Shown one piece after another: positions 46,101-58,650 of a stretch of DNA of 64,000 bases. The position numbers and the translations under genes were made by a program. The DNA lies in contig MU401534.1 in assembly GCA_022579005.1 (NCBI GenBank), positions 94,039-158,038 of the forward strand, written 5' to 3'. The notes beneath the pieces are model-generated. The model was not told the origin of the DNA, searched no databases, and was given only the letters and a program-made list of their open reading frames with translations. The first letter of the stretch is position 1; each line of letters opens with the position of its first letter. Source of the stretch: Poronia punctata. Lineage: Eukaryota > Ascomycota > Sordariomycetes > Xylariales > Xylariaceae.

Positions 46101-49100
46101 CTAACCACCGAGGTCTTGCGCCCCCCTTTACCATAAACGGACACGACCGAGCTCTTTCGGTCACCCGAGATGGCCGGGTTCGGTCCGACGCTGAGAAGCG
46201 TGCTTGATGCCTGACTGGGCCTACGCGACCCATCAGGCAACAGGTCTTCGGCGCTAGACGACTGGGACAGCGGACCACTTGGTGACTTGCTCGGGGGCAC
46301 AGGCGGCTGTGCCTCGCCTGGCGGTTGGGGCTGGCGGGAAGCTGGCTTGGGGAAATTCTCGAGAACGTTTGAGGATGCATTAAGCGTCTCAAGTTTGTTG
46401 GCCCACCAGATATCCATCGGCAGCTTCCTGATATTGTTTCCCCTTACATCCAGAATCCTCAGTTCTGTCAAGCATCCTATCTCCGGAGGAAGTTCGCCAA
46501 CAGAGTTATGCGCAATGCTGAAATGCTCCAACCTTCTCAGGTTTCCGATTGTGCTGGGCAGAGACACGAAATAGTTCCGGTCCAGGTTCAGTCGCTCGAG
46601 GTTGACTATGTTGTTGAACGCTCCGTCGATGCTCGCAAGCTGAGCATTAGACAAGTTTAGGTTTTTCAACGTCGGAACTGGGTTCACAATCTCGAATTTT
46701 GTGATAGGGTTGGCATTCAACTTGAGGCTGCGCACTCTTTCGAAACTGCCGCGAAATGTGGATATCATATTGTGGTCCGCCGATAACACTTCCAACTTGG
46801 GCAGCTCCGAAATCACATCGATCGAAGTCAGGGCATTGAACTTGATGTCTACCTCGCGAAGGTTACTTAGCCCGCTAAAGGTCGATGGTAAGGACCCTGA
46901 AAGTCGATTGTTCGTCATGACGAACTTCTCGAGGCATCGTATGTTTCCAATCTCATCCGGAAGGGAAGCGATCGAGTTGAAGCTGATGTCCAGGTCGACC
47001 AGACTTTCGAGCGAACATAGAGCAAGGGGGAACTTGTCGAGAAAGTTTGAGGACAAATACAAGACGCGGAGGGATCTGAAAGCGTCAAAGTCCGGCGGCA
47101 AACTCTTCAACCGGTTGTTGGCCAAGGTTAACCTCAGAATTCCGTGTAGGCGCGCAAGCTCCGCATGTTCGACTTCCTCCAGTCGGTTATTCGACACATC
47201 GAGCAACGTTAGCTTCGACGCTCTGCTTATACTTATAGGCAGCTTCCGAGCTTCGTTATTGGCATACTTGATATCTCGCAATTGAGGGCAGGCCTGGATG
47301 AAATCCCGAGGAAGATCGAGAGAAAGGTTTCGTGACAGGTTCAACGAAATGATCTCTGTCGTCCGCGAGTACAGAGCGATGGGTATGGTGATCAGATTCC
47401 GTCCGGATAAGTCGACATGATTAAACTTGGCCGACCTACCACTGAGTCCGAGATCGTGCGGCGTGGCATTGAAGGTGTGGTCTCGCCCAGACATGAACAG
47501 GAACCGGCAGAGATAGCCGTTGTCCTCGCGACCAATGTCCTCTAGCCGGTCTTTCTCCTCGTATCCCGCTTGTTGCAACAGCCTTTTCTGTATCAGAAGT
47601 GGCCGTTCGACAGGAGAGAGGACTCGGCAAAGGTCATGCTTTTTCAGCACGATGTGATAGTTCTCGACGCCCTCAGTTATCAAGGTCTTCTTAATAACTT
47701 GATTCATGACTTCGGTCACAGTTGCACTCAACGGTAGTTGTACCGTGGTGAAGGATCCATCGGAGCGGAATATACGGATGCAATGGGGAGCAGCCTTCTC
47801 TTCCGGTCTCGGCGGCGTTCCGGCCTCGTCAACTTCTAGCGGATGATCATCGCTATCTTCTGTCGGGTGGCGGACGGCCCAACTGTCCGGGGCATTCCAC
47901 GCACCGCCTGGCTTGGTCGCTGACATGGGTTCAAACATGGGTTCTGTGTCAGGAAACATCGTAGCCGGATCCATGGCTGTCAGATTGAGCGGGCCGGATA
48001 AGATACCCTCCATGTCGTTGAGATCTGTGTCAAGGTGGAACACGCTGCCTTTATTATTCTTGTCGGTCGGACCAATGAGCTCGTCGCCATCATCGTGTAC
48101 CTTTGGTGGGCGAGACTTCTTCGACGTAAAGGGGAACTTGTTATTAAAGGTTGCTTGCCGGGACGCGCTTGGTCGCGTTTCACGCTCACGATCCGAATTG
48201 GGTGCAGTCTTTTCATACGGCGACTGCGTCCCGCGTGGCAGATCTTGTCTCGAGGTAGAATGCACCAAGGACCGAGAACTGAGCCCCTCGCGCCGGCGTC
48301 CGCTCCGCCCATCATCCTTCGGCTTGTGTCGTCTTATCCGATCTAGAATGCCTCTCTTTCCGTGGCCTCCCGGTGAGGTTTGTCCATCCAGTGACGCCAA
48401 TCTGCTCCCACCGCTATTATTACTCGGCGCGGGGCTCTGGGCTCGTGAGCGCATCCCGGTCGCGGTAGAGCTACCCCGTTCTTTCATCGTATTGATACTC
48501 AGAGTAGAATCCTCTCGACTAGGATGAGGTCGCAAGGCACTTGGTTCGTCTAGGCTCTTATTGTGACGGTGGTGATGACCAGGTAAGTGGACCAACGAAT
48601 GGTTGGAGCGGTAAGATGAGGACATCTGGCCCGCTAAGTTCTGATTCGAGCTTTCTTGGTGGGCCTGCGAGTACCGTTCTTTGTCTGGCCCAGCCAACAT
48701 GTCACGTACAGGGGCCTCACCGTATTTTGCAATATCGTCCACCTCCTGATAGAGGAATGGCACCACATCGCTTGACGGAACTGGGGTTCGGGGTCGGGAG
48801 GATGTCGGTGACGGCTCTCGAGTATGGTCCGTCGCATTCGAATCATTCCTGCCGCGGCGCGCTCGACCGAACGAGTAGGAGCGTTGTTCTTTAGTATGGG
48901 GTGGCACAGGTGGCAGGCTCGTCTCTGAACTGTCCCGGCCCGGAAACTCTTCCCCAAAGAATCCTTGAAGCTTTTTAATCCCACCCCGACCACTGCTATT
49001 CCGGGATCCTTGGCTGCTCGCAGTGGTTATGCTCGCTTGCGAAGGCCGTCGGCGATCGTCAAAATAAGCGGGGTCGAAGGTATCGTTGTTTGGGGTCTGG

Positions 49101-49825
49101 CCGGGTCGAGTAGAGCCTAGCCGATAGGCGGGCGACAGTTGCGATGGTGTCGATAGGTTATCGCTAGAGTCATTGTAGAAACCGGTCAGGGTTGTCTGCG
49201 ATGTGGCTGCACCAGCCGCTCCGTTGGCCGTCATCCAGGACGATACGCCCTGAGGCACATTTGGATTATTCGAAGGCGGTTCTCGATGAATCTGGGGCAA
49301 GCGCCCGCCGGATGGTTCGAGTACGGCAAGGTCGCGACGGTAATTCGCAAGGTCGCTCATGCGACGATTGTCGAGGAGGGAGCTAGCAGAGGCGGGCGAC
49401 GCAGAAGACAAAGCGGAGTGGTGACCGTTGGGTGACGTTGGGGAGATCTGCGAGCCTTCTTTGTGCTGTCTAATATGATGTCGAAAAGGCTAGTGTTAGC
49501 CCGATGTGTCCATTTCAGCTCATCACTATCATCGGGCTTTAGCCCACAAGATAATTCATGTAGAAGCCGAACTCTCTACATCGCCCTCTCGGCCTCTCGG
49601 CACAAAACTTATCAACATCAACACCCCCTCACCAATCTACAGTTAAAGAGATATAGAGACGCACCTGAGACGACCGTTCTCGTTTGTCTTGATGGGTCTT
49701 GGAGCAAGCTTAGACGAGGATGGATTGGATGCGGTACGGCTAGGCGTGGGCGGCTTCACGGTGATGTTAGACATCCCGCTACTAGTGCTCACCATGGAGC
49801 TAACGCGGCCATCGTCCCTCGTCAT
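43152..49825 (-). CDS. Adenylate cyclase (fungal LRR type, Ras-associating)
   Basis: Makes cAMP from ATP at the plasma membrane for the cAMP-PKA pathway. Minus-strand exons 49825-49665, 49469-43418 and 43349-43152 give 2136 residues, normal for MAC1/CR-1-type enzymes. Order: disordered Ser-rich N-terminus, a WNAPDSWAV segment typical of the fungal G-alpha-binding region (~575), Ras-associating domain (PHCIRIF..., ~613-700), LRR block (~733-1100), Ser/Pro insert, second LRR block (~1210-1345), PP2C-like domain (~1407-1680), catalytic CYCc domain (~1748-1910) with FTDIKNST metal site and EGDAFMVSF, then a C-terminal region ending in an acidic tail (SSEDEGSDTEHE). The last 66 codons lie in a separate exon after a 68-nt intron. 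The ATG at 49825 starts MTRDDG, after which a 195-nt intron joins RL-R-QHKEG. The upstream region contains an assembly gap. Identity is certain. Confidence 0.96.
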
Positions 49826-49945
49826 TGTCACTCATACACCAGTCCTCGTAGCTGGATTAATGAGTCGGCACCGCCATTAAACCAAAAGCGCGCATCTCGT
49901 TTTCGATGTGGGATAGGTGGCTACCTAGGAGAGTGGACGGGGCTC

Positions 49946-50140
49946 GGGGGGGGGGGGGGGGGGGGGGGGGGCAAGAAATTGCCCAAGTATGCGGGGGGGG
50001 GGGGGGGGGGGGCGGAGGGGGGGAAATGTGATGGGGGGGGGGGCGGGGGGCATGANNNNNNNNNNCCCCGCCCCCCCCGCCCCCCCCGGCCCCCCCCCCC
50101 CCCCCCCCCGCCCCGCCCCCCCCCCGCCCCCCCGCCCCCG

Positions 50141-50172
<32 letters not shown>
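49946..50172. other. Assembly gap (10 N) flanked by poly-G and poly-C
   Basis: Runs of G (26 at 49946-49971, then 49993-50012 and 50033-50050 with few interruptions) lead to a 10-N gap at 50056-50065. Almost pure C with scattered G follows to 50172. G on the left and C on the right of a join is what no-signal poly-G read ends from two-colour sequencers would give on opposite strands. Apparent 78-237-codon ORFs through this stretch are artefacts. Confidence 0.85.
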
Positions 50173-52883
50173 ATGAACTTTCGCAATTCACAGAGGTGTC
50201 GTTTCGTGGGTCACGTAGTTCGTAATTAGGCAATGTTTTGGGGGCCGGCTCCTAAGGCTATGGCGAAAGGCGCATTCGGGCGAAGGTAGTCGGTAACCAT
50301 ATACGTCTTTCGGTAAACGAAAGGGATGTAAGCTTCGCCGTGAGGAGTCACTGTGTTAATTCACTCGCGCATAAGTATACAGCCAGGCGTAGCGTGGTGA
50401 CAGCTATTTGGATAATCTACAATGAGGGTGGCGTAAATGGATGGGCAAGAGAGGGTAATGAATGGCACCAGGACTCGGTCCTACACAACAGGAGAGGTGT
50501 GGGCCGAGACTGTCTGGGGAAAACAACCGACAATGGATACGGTTGTCCCTTGGCGCTATGTCCTCGCAGACGAATCCCTACACAACTAACAGTAGCACGT
50601 GTACAGAGTGTGTCTACGAGTACATGGATAACCTCGCTTTATTAGTTGAATTCTGCATTAAGAATAGGTACCACCTGCCTGCCTGCACCTCAAGTCTATT
50701 AATGGAAAAGACCATATCACAAAGATGGCAGGAATACCTACGAGTAGATGATACAAGTAGGTACCTCGCACGTAAAGAGGGATCTCAACTGCTAAGGTAA
50801 CACGCATGCAACTACGAGTACAGGACACTACATGTATTACGAATAGGTAGAACAAACAGGATGTGAGCAATTTCTCATTTAAGATGCCTACTAAATGCAT
50901 GCCACCTTGGAGAAACCACGAGAACCTTGGATCAATGTCCTGTTCAAGCATATACAATACATATCCCTAGTCGCTGGTCTGGTCTGGTCTGGTCTTGTAC
51001 GAGTATGGTACACATCTGCACTTATCATGCAAGTATAATAGTATTACCTCTCTACCGGTTTATTAGCGCCAGCCTCCAGGTAATGGTGGAGTGACAACAA
51101 TGCGAAGCGACGATGGCCCAGCCAGCTGGGTTTATTTATCAAAGTATATTTGACTTCGGATGAAGTTGAACTCCTTTGTGTTTGTACGTGTACATTAGGT
51201 AGTATGCCACCAGCCGACCTCTCCCTCTTGACCTCGCATAACCAAATGCTGATCCACGTTTAAGATAGACGGTTTACTAATTAAAGGCAGACATTGTATC
51301 CTAAAACCTTTTACAATATACTTGACACATTTACGCTTATGTCCATCCTCTGCTAGACATCTATGTTCAGCCGAAAACTTGTCGAGAGTCCTATTGTAAC
51401 TATTTTACCTGGCAAGCCATTCCAAGCATTTCGGTAACTGGGTCAAGAGGTGGGGGGATCTCACCAGCTGCAGCATACTCGTACTAGGTACTGTAGCTGT
51501 ACTCGTAGTCTGGTAGGTACACACTACCTATTGTTCACCTCATCCCAGAATGCCTACCAGAATCAAATTTGGGTATTTACAAGTTTCAAAACATAAGCAA
51601 GAAGTACCTACGCTGTATACACGCTGATGCGGAAAACATAGGCACGTGATTTGTATTGTTCAATACAGGTTATACCTGACCAGGTATAATCACAAAGGTC
51701 CCAACCTGACACTATTCCTGAATATAACCCCCTCATCAACGCAAATCAGGTTAACGTTACAAACCAAGCGCATTAGTGTGTTGCGGAATTGGGTCGGCAG
51801 ACCCGATCTTGGCGTTGGTCCTACTCTCTTGCCAAAAGTGTGATATTGTTATTCCGTTGTAAGCCGGTTGAATCCATATGGCGCTTCATATCGTACGTTT
51901 GTTGGGTTCACATTGTCAATTAGGTCAAGCCTGCCTGCGTTATCCCAACTTTGTTTTAATCTAGGTAGGTAATCTGCCCCGGGCAGAACCCGGGTGCTTG
52001 GGAAGGGTCCGCATATCCTGGAGGCTGGAACCCTGGACGGATCATTTCCGGGTCTCGTTGGGGTTAACCGTGTTGGGTTATCATCCCTTGACCATGCAAC
52101 TGATACCTATTGTACGGTTGTGTCTGGTCGCTGACATCAAAAGAATTGGATTATATTTAACACTAATTTCCTCCCTACTCGTACCAGCATGGAGGTCGCG
52201 TGATAATCTTATTACATCCCCATGACTTTATATTTTGATAAACTACCTATCATATCGACCAACTTTTCTTTTTCTTATTGTCTGTACGCGTAGCCCAACA
52301 ACCAATTTTCCCCAGCAAAGTAGACGTACTAGACTACGAGTAGGTAGATGGTGCTTAACAAATAACCCGGTTTCTTTTGATCAGTGTATACAGCGTTTGA
52401 CGTTTACCCAAGTCCTGTTACTATCTTTACCCTCTTTCTCGGTTTCACCACATCAGGCACCGGCATCACAAGGTACCAGGCTGGTCCCCGGCTTCATCCC
52501 GTGCGGGCCGGTGCCCATTACGATATGAGTAAAGTATATACGAGTACATAAAAGCCTTTATTAAGCCAGAGCCCAAGAAGAGTTGAGTTGGTAAATGGAT
52601 TACTACCTGATCGACAAGGTATATCATGTCCCGTGACTTCCCAGGACATTTCTCAAAAACGAACAGCCTCCCAAGAAACTTCAAGGAAAGAAAGGGCACC
52701 TCTTGCCCCGCGGGCTCGCCTCGTCTCAAGGCCATCCATTCGCTACACTGCCAACCAGGTTCCGTTGTCGATACTCCACTTTGCCCGCAAACACCTGGAG
52801 CCATCTCACAGGCGCGCAATGTGTACCTAACCACCCCCTTTCCCCGCCCAACTAACTAACCTTAGTCTAACGGCCTGTCAATA
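50173..52883. other. Intergenic, no gene supported
   Basis: Only short ORFs (up to 122 codons) without recognisable domains. It probably includes the true upstream region of the adenylate cyclase gene, displaced by the gap. Confidence 0.45.
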
Positions 52884-53351
52884 TCACTCATTGATATCGT
52901 CGCATTCATATTTTCTCTCCTGCACAAGCGGCGCCACCCAAAAGTGGAAGAGATGCGTCAAGGCGACCGTGGCGGGCACGAACATGGACCACCACGGAAG
53001 TGTCCGGTACCAGCCCTTGGCGAGCTTCTTCATCCGCTTACTCGGGCCCGCCAGGTTCCGCCGTCTGGCTTCCGCTAGCTCCCCCTTGTAATTCGCCATG
53101 TCCATCGAGCTGCTATTTTATTTCTTGTTATTACTTACTTACAATATGTTTGAGCTATAGAGGGCGGCTTACAATGTATAGATATACATGTCTGCCGACA
53201 TGCCCATGGGTAGAGGTAAAGCCGGCGGCGGCTCGGGATTGTCGACGTCTTCTAGCGGCGGCCAAACTTGCCGGTAGTCATAGGTAGACAGACGTCCGAG
53301 CCCAAGCCCTGGACGGTCCGGCTGAAGTGAAGCATCATCGTTTTCGTTCAT
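52884..53351 (-). CDS. Small single-span membrane protein, unknown function
   Basis: Unidentified. Minus-strand exons 53351-53173 and 53112-52884 give 135 residues. The N-terminal half is acidic and Pro-rich (DVDNPEPPPALPLP). Exon 2 begins with a basic helix (MANYKGELAEARRRNL) and continues with a hydrophobic segment (MFVPATVALTHLFHFWVAPL, ~108-127) and a short acidic tail. Intron phase 2 restores YTFSSMDMANY across the junction. The layout, basic helix then one membrane span, is like many small fungal organelle membrane proteins, but no family was recognised. Confidence 0.65.
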
Positions 53352-53696
53352 TGTACTTATAGTAGGATAAGAAGGATTACAAGGTAATGTACGATTTCCT
53401 GGATAAAAAGAGACGGCTGTGTCGCAAAAACTTGAATTGGTAGACCGGATATAATTATTGAACATTGAAATATCGGACGACTAGCAGGTTGGTAGACAGT
53501 ACTGCTTTAAAACTTCAATTATGGAAAGCACACAGATGCCGTGAAGGAAGGGACAGGACAGTTGCCATCAGCAAAGTTCCAGTACGCTTTCCGAGTTGAT
53601 GTTCCAAAATCATCATGACACTCGAGGGGTATCAGTAAACAACCGCATGGAAAGACAGACAACGTACTACAGCGTAAAACAAATCTACAACTGTTT

Positions 53697-55100
53697 TCAT
53701 GATAGTTGTGCCACCTTGGCCTCAAGTTCCTTAACCCATCCCTCAACTACCGTCATATTGCCAGACATGGCAGTTTCACCTTCTTTCATTGTGCTCTCGA
53801 CCTTTTCCAGTCCTTCTCGCCATTGTTTAATGTCCGATGCCATCTCACGTTGTGACTCCTCGATCCGAGCCAGTGTCTCGCTTGCTGTCGCTGCATCTGC
53901 GTGTATAGTCCTCAACGAGCGAAGCCTATCGAGTAGAGGTGGTAGAAGGGGTGTCAGATTCTCAATGGTAGGTAGTGTGCCATAGAGAGCGTTGATTTTA
54001 GCGATCTGTTCCGCATCGTCCGCTTCCACCGTAGGGCCACCCGCCGAGGAAAGCTCCTCTTGCGCCGTCTTTGCAGCTTTTCGAGATTTTTCCAGTTGTT
54101 CGGCCTCTTGCGTCAACGTCCGTACGCGGCGACTTATACTGTCGAGTGATGCGGTGGATGCTTCTGATAATGTCATGATTTGGTTCTGGAGTGTTTCTAA
54201 AGTCGGCATGATGGCCCGAGGGAGCCGGTTCCCTTCCAACTCGGGTGTGGCAGAGATACCGATCGCCTTTTCGAGGAGCGACAGCCGCCAGTCAAAGTCG
54301 GCAACCTTTGCGAGAGCATGGCTTTGCTCGTAGTGTGGTGCATAGGTGACAGTATATGTAGCGTTGTCCGTGGGCGGGAACGGACTGTCTTCATCTTTGG
54401 GCAACTTCTGGGCAGGTACTGCAAGTCGAGGCTGTGGACGTGGCGGCTCTTCCGTTTGGACTGATAGCTCCTCCAAGGCCTGACTGAGTACCAAAAGTTC
54501 TTCATTTTGCTTTGTTGAGGGTGCATCTTCCGAGGCCTTGTTCTGTCTGGCGAACTCCTCTTTGGCTTCCAAGATCTCGCGTTTTAAGCGCGCAAGTTTT
54601 CTTTCCAAGTCTTCGCTACCTTCTTCATCGCTTAGATCGCCAATTTCTACAGTGCCATCCTTCAAAACATGTTGCCTTCTGCTCGAAGCCCGGTATGATT
54701 TACGTTTTCCGTACACGCGGTCAGAGAAATCCACATCTCTAGCATCGACTTGGGCTGGCAAAAAGCGAGATCGGGCTTGGTCAACACGTAGTCGCGAGCG
54801 AGATATCCCATCATCATGTTCGTTGTCGTAGTCGTCGTCGTCGTTGAATTCATTATCTGATTGCGACCTATCAACAGTCGTCTGAATAGGGGTATTAGCT
54901 CTATGCAGGAACTCGGAGGCGGCAGCCTATGTGGTAGGTTCGTACAGGAACTGTCGAATTATCGTCGGTTAATTCAGGAGTCTCGTATATGTCGGGTGCA
55001 GAGTCCTAAGTGATGTAAGCAACTCGAGTTAAATAGTGAGGGTAGCTTGGGCTTCAAGTACCAGGTCTGGTAAGTCGGCATATTTTCGATTGACAGCCAT
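53697..55100 (-). CDS. Dynactin subunit 2 (dynamitin, p50)
   Basis: Structural subunit of the dynactin shoulder, which couples cytoplasmic dynein to cargo and is needed for nuclear migration in hyphae. Minus-strand exons 55100-55062, 55005-54946 and 54881-53697 give 427 residues, the usual length. The start is fixed by the conserved dynamitin N-terminus MAVNRKYADLPDLDSAPD, split by intron 1, and followed by IYETPELTDD. Intron 2 (64 nt) has a GCTAAT branch-like site and ends TTCAG. The motif VDARDVDFSDRVYGKRKSY follows, then long coiled-coil segments (~120-170, 230-420) ending WVKELEAKVAQLS. No unusual features. Identity is strong. Confidence 0.92.
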
Positions 55101-55891
55101 AGCAACTGAACTTTATCTCGATTGACCAGCTTGGTCAGAACAAGAGAGTTTACGAGTAAGCTAAAGGGAGATATGATATTCCAGCTGCTCCAGTACTTCC
55201 ACCCACGTGTATGAAGCTTCTCCCTGTCACGCCTGTTGAATCTGAGAAAGGAGTACCTATTTACGACGTACGTAGTGCCAAGCTGCTGGCGTCTGGTAGG
55301 CGACGTGGTAAACAGTACCTCGACAAGGTACTTGAGTTTATGTGGTGTCGGGAGCGATAACACTGTACGGTGAGGTAGCGGCGCCAAACACTTCACAGTA
55401 AATGCAACCAAATGACCCACATATCCCCTTTTCAGGAATATCTTTCAAAGTAGGTAATCTGGGGCGCCCCATTATATACAAACCCCCCAGCACAAAGAAT
55501 GGGATTTGTCAAGTACCTAGGTCCCAGGTACCTATCCTCCAACTGTACTGTACGCGACCGGGTTTTTGTTGGAGGCGCGTCACTTGCATCCGCCAGAAAA
55601 AGCATGTCCATATTGCAATTTGCAGCGTCGAGGTGCTCAGTATCCAAGTGAGAGGAGGTGGAATATCTTGCTAAATTCCTTATCCAAATCCTAGTAGATC
55701 TGTTATTGACTACTGTCGCCTTTTCTGGCCACTGACCGAACTGGTAGTTGGTTGGTAATTCTTTCTTTTGAAGCTTGCCTAGCTGTACCTACCAACTCAG
55801 TTGCCCGGTTATTGAACCCTTGCGGGAGACGGTCCCTCAAATGCAAAGGGACCATATCACCCGTACATTCATTAGATAAAAGGGGCAACAG
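55101..55891. other. Divergent intergenic region between dynamitin and RTC4-like genes
   Basis: Shared upstream region of about 790 bp. A 12-codon upstream ORF starts at 55841 and ends TAA at 55877-55879, in the same frame as the RTC4-like start at 55892. No named regulatory site is recognised. Confidence 0.5.
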
Positions 55892-57787
55892 ATGAAAAAC
55901 TCTGCGTTTTCGAGTCCTCGGGTTCTGAGCTACAAACCACGCAGGCCAGTGGGTATATCGCGAACCGACTCCGGGGGCGCCCCTCTCACAAAGATCAATG
56001 GGCGAGATTATCCACCTAAGCTCGGGTCCGACACTCACAAAAAGGTGACGGCAGCAGTCAAACCATCGCCCACTATGAGGAAAGATACAGACGCTGCTAA
56101 GCTGGACGATATATTGCTACCACCTCTGAGCAGTAGTGATGAGGCGGAAAATAACCGGCAGCGAAGAGCTGCTTCCAGCGATATCTTCGATTCAGACGAG
56201 GAGTATGATAAACGTCGGACGGCGAATATCAAAAAGACCGAGTTCAGCAGGGCAAAATCGGACTACCCAGGCGTGTTCCCGATCCCGAATGAGAAAGGAA
56301 TCAGGGCGCCTCGAGTAAGCCATCGTAAGTATAATACAGGTAATAGTTACGGCTCTGCAGGTTCCAAACGGACCGCCGAAGAAGACCGGCCGCGGGCCGT
56401 CACTCAACTGGAAAGAGAGATTGAACAACGCAAAGTGACCAAGCAACCGCCAAGGAAGAAGAAAAAGCCGGTTGGATACGGCACCAAATCTTCTGCCACC
56501 TGGGCGCGCCCTACCTCTTCGGCTGGCCAAGACAAAGGTAAGTGTATAAGACCATCCGTCAGTGCAGTTACATGCCAATACTTTTATCCAGATCAAACCC
56601 CACCTAGAAAGTCATTAGGGTCCCCGTGGAGCAGTCCATTCGATTCACCTCCCAAGAAACCCAAGTCTAGGCCACTAAGTCCCGGTGATGTCGACGGAGT
56701 GGCAGCGGACAAACCAGGATCTAAGAATCTGCCATTACGCACCTCTCCGAGGTCGACATCGAGGAAGGGAGGGTCTAGAAGTTTCAGTATATCCAGTATA
56801 TCCAGTTTATCCGACTTCGATAAGGGTTTACCTGCTCTGGGAGGCAAAGCTAAGCGCCCCATTCCACGGAAAGCCACGTCGAAACAAGCAGCGTCTAAAC
56901 GTAGCAAGCCTTCTCCCGAACCTGAAGAACCTAAGGAGAAGCCAATCTATCAGATACTAAGGCTGGAAGACCTTGGTCCGTTCAGCAAGGCTATTTCTCC
57001 GCAAAAGGCCGCAGCTATTGCGAAAAACACAGAGGATAGTTTCTGGGACGACGATGACGTATGGGATGATTCCGATCTGGAGCAATTCAAACCCAGTAAA
57101 TCCAAGTGTCCGCTTTGTGGCCAGGTGGTCGATAGCGAGCTTCTCGAAAAGCATACGCCCGCGGGCCCCATGAGCATCAAACAGCAGACCCAATTCTGCG
57201 CGCTGCATAAACGGCAGTCGGCTATGGATCTAGGAAGGCAGAGAGGGTATCCCGAGATTGATTGGGACAAGCTTGACATGCGTTGTAGCGCATATCAAAA
57301 ATATCTCGGCGACATTCTCCAGGGGAACGCGGAATCGCATTATCGCCAAGTTTATAAGGAAAACGTAAATTCTGTGAAGAACCGGACAACGCTTCAAAAT
57401 AGGGCGACGCTCACGCCGGGCTACTATGGACCGCGGGGTGTTGTGGTCATGACGGACTTTATCATTCGCAAGCTTTCGCCCCTTATTCGCAAGCGAGCGG
57501 TGGAGGACCGGCTGATTGCCGCGAGATCTTCCATGGGGTACATACAAGGTGTGCTTGTGCCCGAATTGGCCGTGCGCCTCATCATGGAAGACATGTCTGT
57601 CAACGAGAGCAGGGCGAGAGGAATAATGGAGGAAAGCGCTGAATTAGGCCAACTACTCCATGACGAGACCAAGGATGTAGTAACAACGAAAGAAGAAGAA
57701 GAAGCTGAGGACCACATTATAGGGTTCGGGACAGATGAGGACGAGGTAGAGCATAGCACTGATGAAGACGAGTTGGCCTATCTTTGA
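55892..57787 (+). CDS. RTC4-domain protein (restriction of telomere capping 4-like)
   Basis: Nuclear-type protein with the C-terminal RTC4 domain. In yeast Rtc4 was found in a screen for telomere-capping suppression; its biochemical role is poorly known. Exons 55892-56537 and 56592-57787 give 613 residues. The intron is 54 nt and also open in frame, but has clean GTAAGT...CCAG ends. The N-terminal ~330 residues are basic, Ser/Pro-rich and disordered, with runs such as RKKKKP. An acidic WDDDDVWDDSDLE patch precedes a CPLCG Cys pair (~390). The RTC4 core follows (FCALHKRQ, GYPEIDWDKLDMR, ...YYGPRGVVVMTDFI, ...GVLVPELAVRLIMEDM), ending in an acidic tail. A second intron-like string lies near 56323-56360 but is too short to trust. 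Domain call is strong. Confidence 0.85.
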   Translation: MKNSAFSSPRVLSYKPRRPVGISRTDSGGAPLTKINGRDYPPKLGSDTHKKVTAAVKPSPTMRKDTDAAKLDDILLPPLSSSDEAENNRQRRAASSDIFDSDEEYDKRRTANIKKTEFSRAKSDYPGVFPIPNEKGIRAPRVSHRKYNTGNSYGSAGSKRTAEEDRPRAVTQLEREIEQRKVTKQPPRKKKKPVGYGTKSSATWARPTSSAGQDKGKCIRPSVSAVTCQYFYPDQTPPRKSLGSPWSSPFDSPPKKPKSRPLSPGDVDGVAADKPGSKNLPLRTSPRSTSRKGGSRSFSISSISSLSDFDKGLPALGGKAKRPIPRKATSKQAASKRSKPSPEPEEPKEKPIYQILRLEDLGPFSKAISPQKAAAIAKNTEDSFWDDDDVWDDSDLEQFKPSKSKCPLCGQVVDSELLEKHTPAGPMSIKQQTQFCALHKRQSAMDLGRQRGYPEIDWDKLDMRCSAYQKYLGDILQGNAESHYRQVYKENVNSVKNRTTLQNRATLTPGYYGPRGVVVMTDFIIRKLSPLIRKRAVEDRLIAARSSMGYIQGVLVPELAVRLIMEDMSVNESRARGIMEESAELGQLLHDETKDVVTTKEEEEAEDHIIGFGTDEDEVEHSTDEDELAYL

Positions 57788-58650
57788 GATATAGGAACTA
57801 GTCGGAAACTGTCCCGCGTGGGTTTATTTGCTTACCCTGTTTTGCTACGAAGGGGGGAGCCAACGGGGCCATACAGGAAGAGCTGATTTTTGCCAGGGGT
57901 TAGTTACATGGGATAATACCTAAAGTGGCTGCGACTCTAGCTAGATAGACAGTGAAGCCGATGGGAGTTATGGTTTGTCTGACTAGAACTTACTAGAACT
58001 TGAAGATGTTCACGGTCATGCAAACACTATACGCGTCGCCAGCAGTGAAATTCCAAGGCATCCATCGCCCAATCGCTCTCGACATGAAATAGACCAAATA
58101 ACTGACGGGCCAATGCTACTTTCCCCAACTGGCTATCATACATGAGTGGCACAGTTGAACAATATTCACTTGGAGGGCTGGACCGATATATTAAGAATAA
58201 GTGTTAAACACGCCCGGGCCACTCTCTCATCGGTCGTCCACCTCCCCGGCACCCATATCATACTTGGAGCCGGCACCCACATCGGGAGGCGGTTGGACTG
58301 TGCCTACCTACCTACCTTACCTACTTGATTGGAAAATAGCCAGTCAGGCGGTTAACCAGCTTGCTATACAAGTATACGTACGTTGGGTTATTACGTGTAT
58401 GGTTGGTAACAAGTCACAAATCCATGGACTCTTACAGTTTGACGAGCCGGGCGCTACCTATCCCGGCCGTCCTTCTTTAAATACATATTATTATCATTCT
58501 ACACCCTAAAACCTCCAATGCATAATAATGTGTGTATAAGTACGTATGCAAACAACAACAACAACAAAAAAAGTACCTAGAATGACTTTCGGATCCACTT
58601 TTTCACGTGTAGCTTAGTTACCCCTTTTTGCTACTAGAATGAATCTTGCG
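57788..58650. other. Intergenic transition to AT-rich DNA
   Basis: Ordinary-composition intergenic DNA with no gene, ending at an (AAC)n run (58551-58566) shortly before the sharp change to AT-rich sequence. Confidence 0.5.

Noticed and set aside
49463..50233. Long ORFs of 237, 109, 102 and 78 codons made of poly-Gly/Pro/Arg
   Set aside because: They run through the poly-G/N/poly-C join; they are products of homopolymer and gap sequence.
54882..54945. Frameshift in the dynamitin N-terminus
   Set aside because: A 64-nt intron with a GCTAAT branch-like site and TTCAG acceptor explains the apparent shift and restores the expected sequence.
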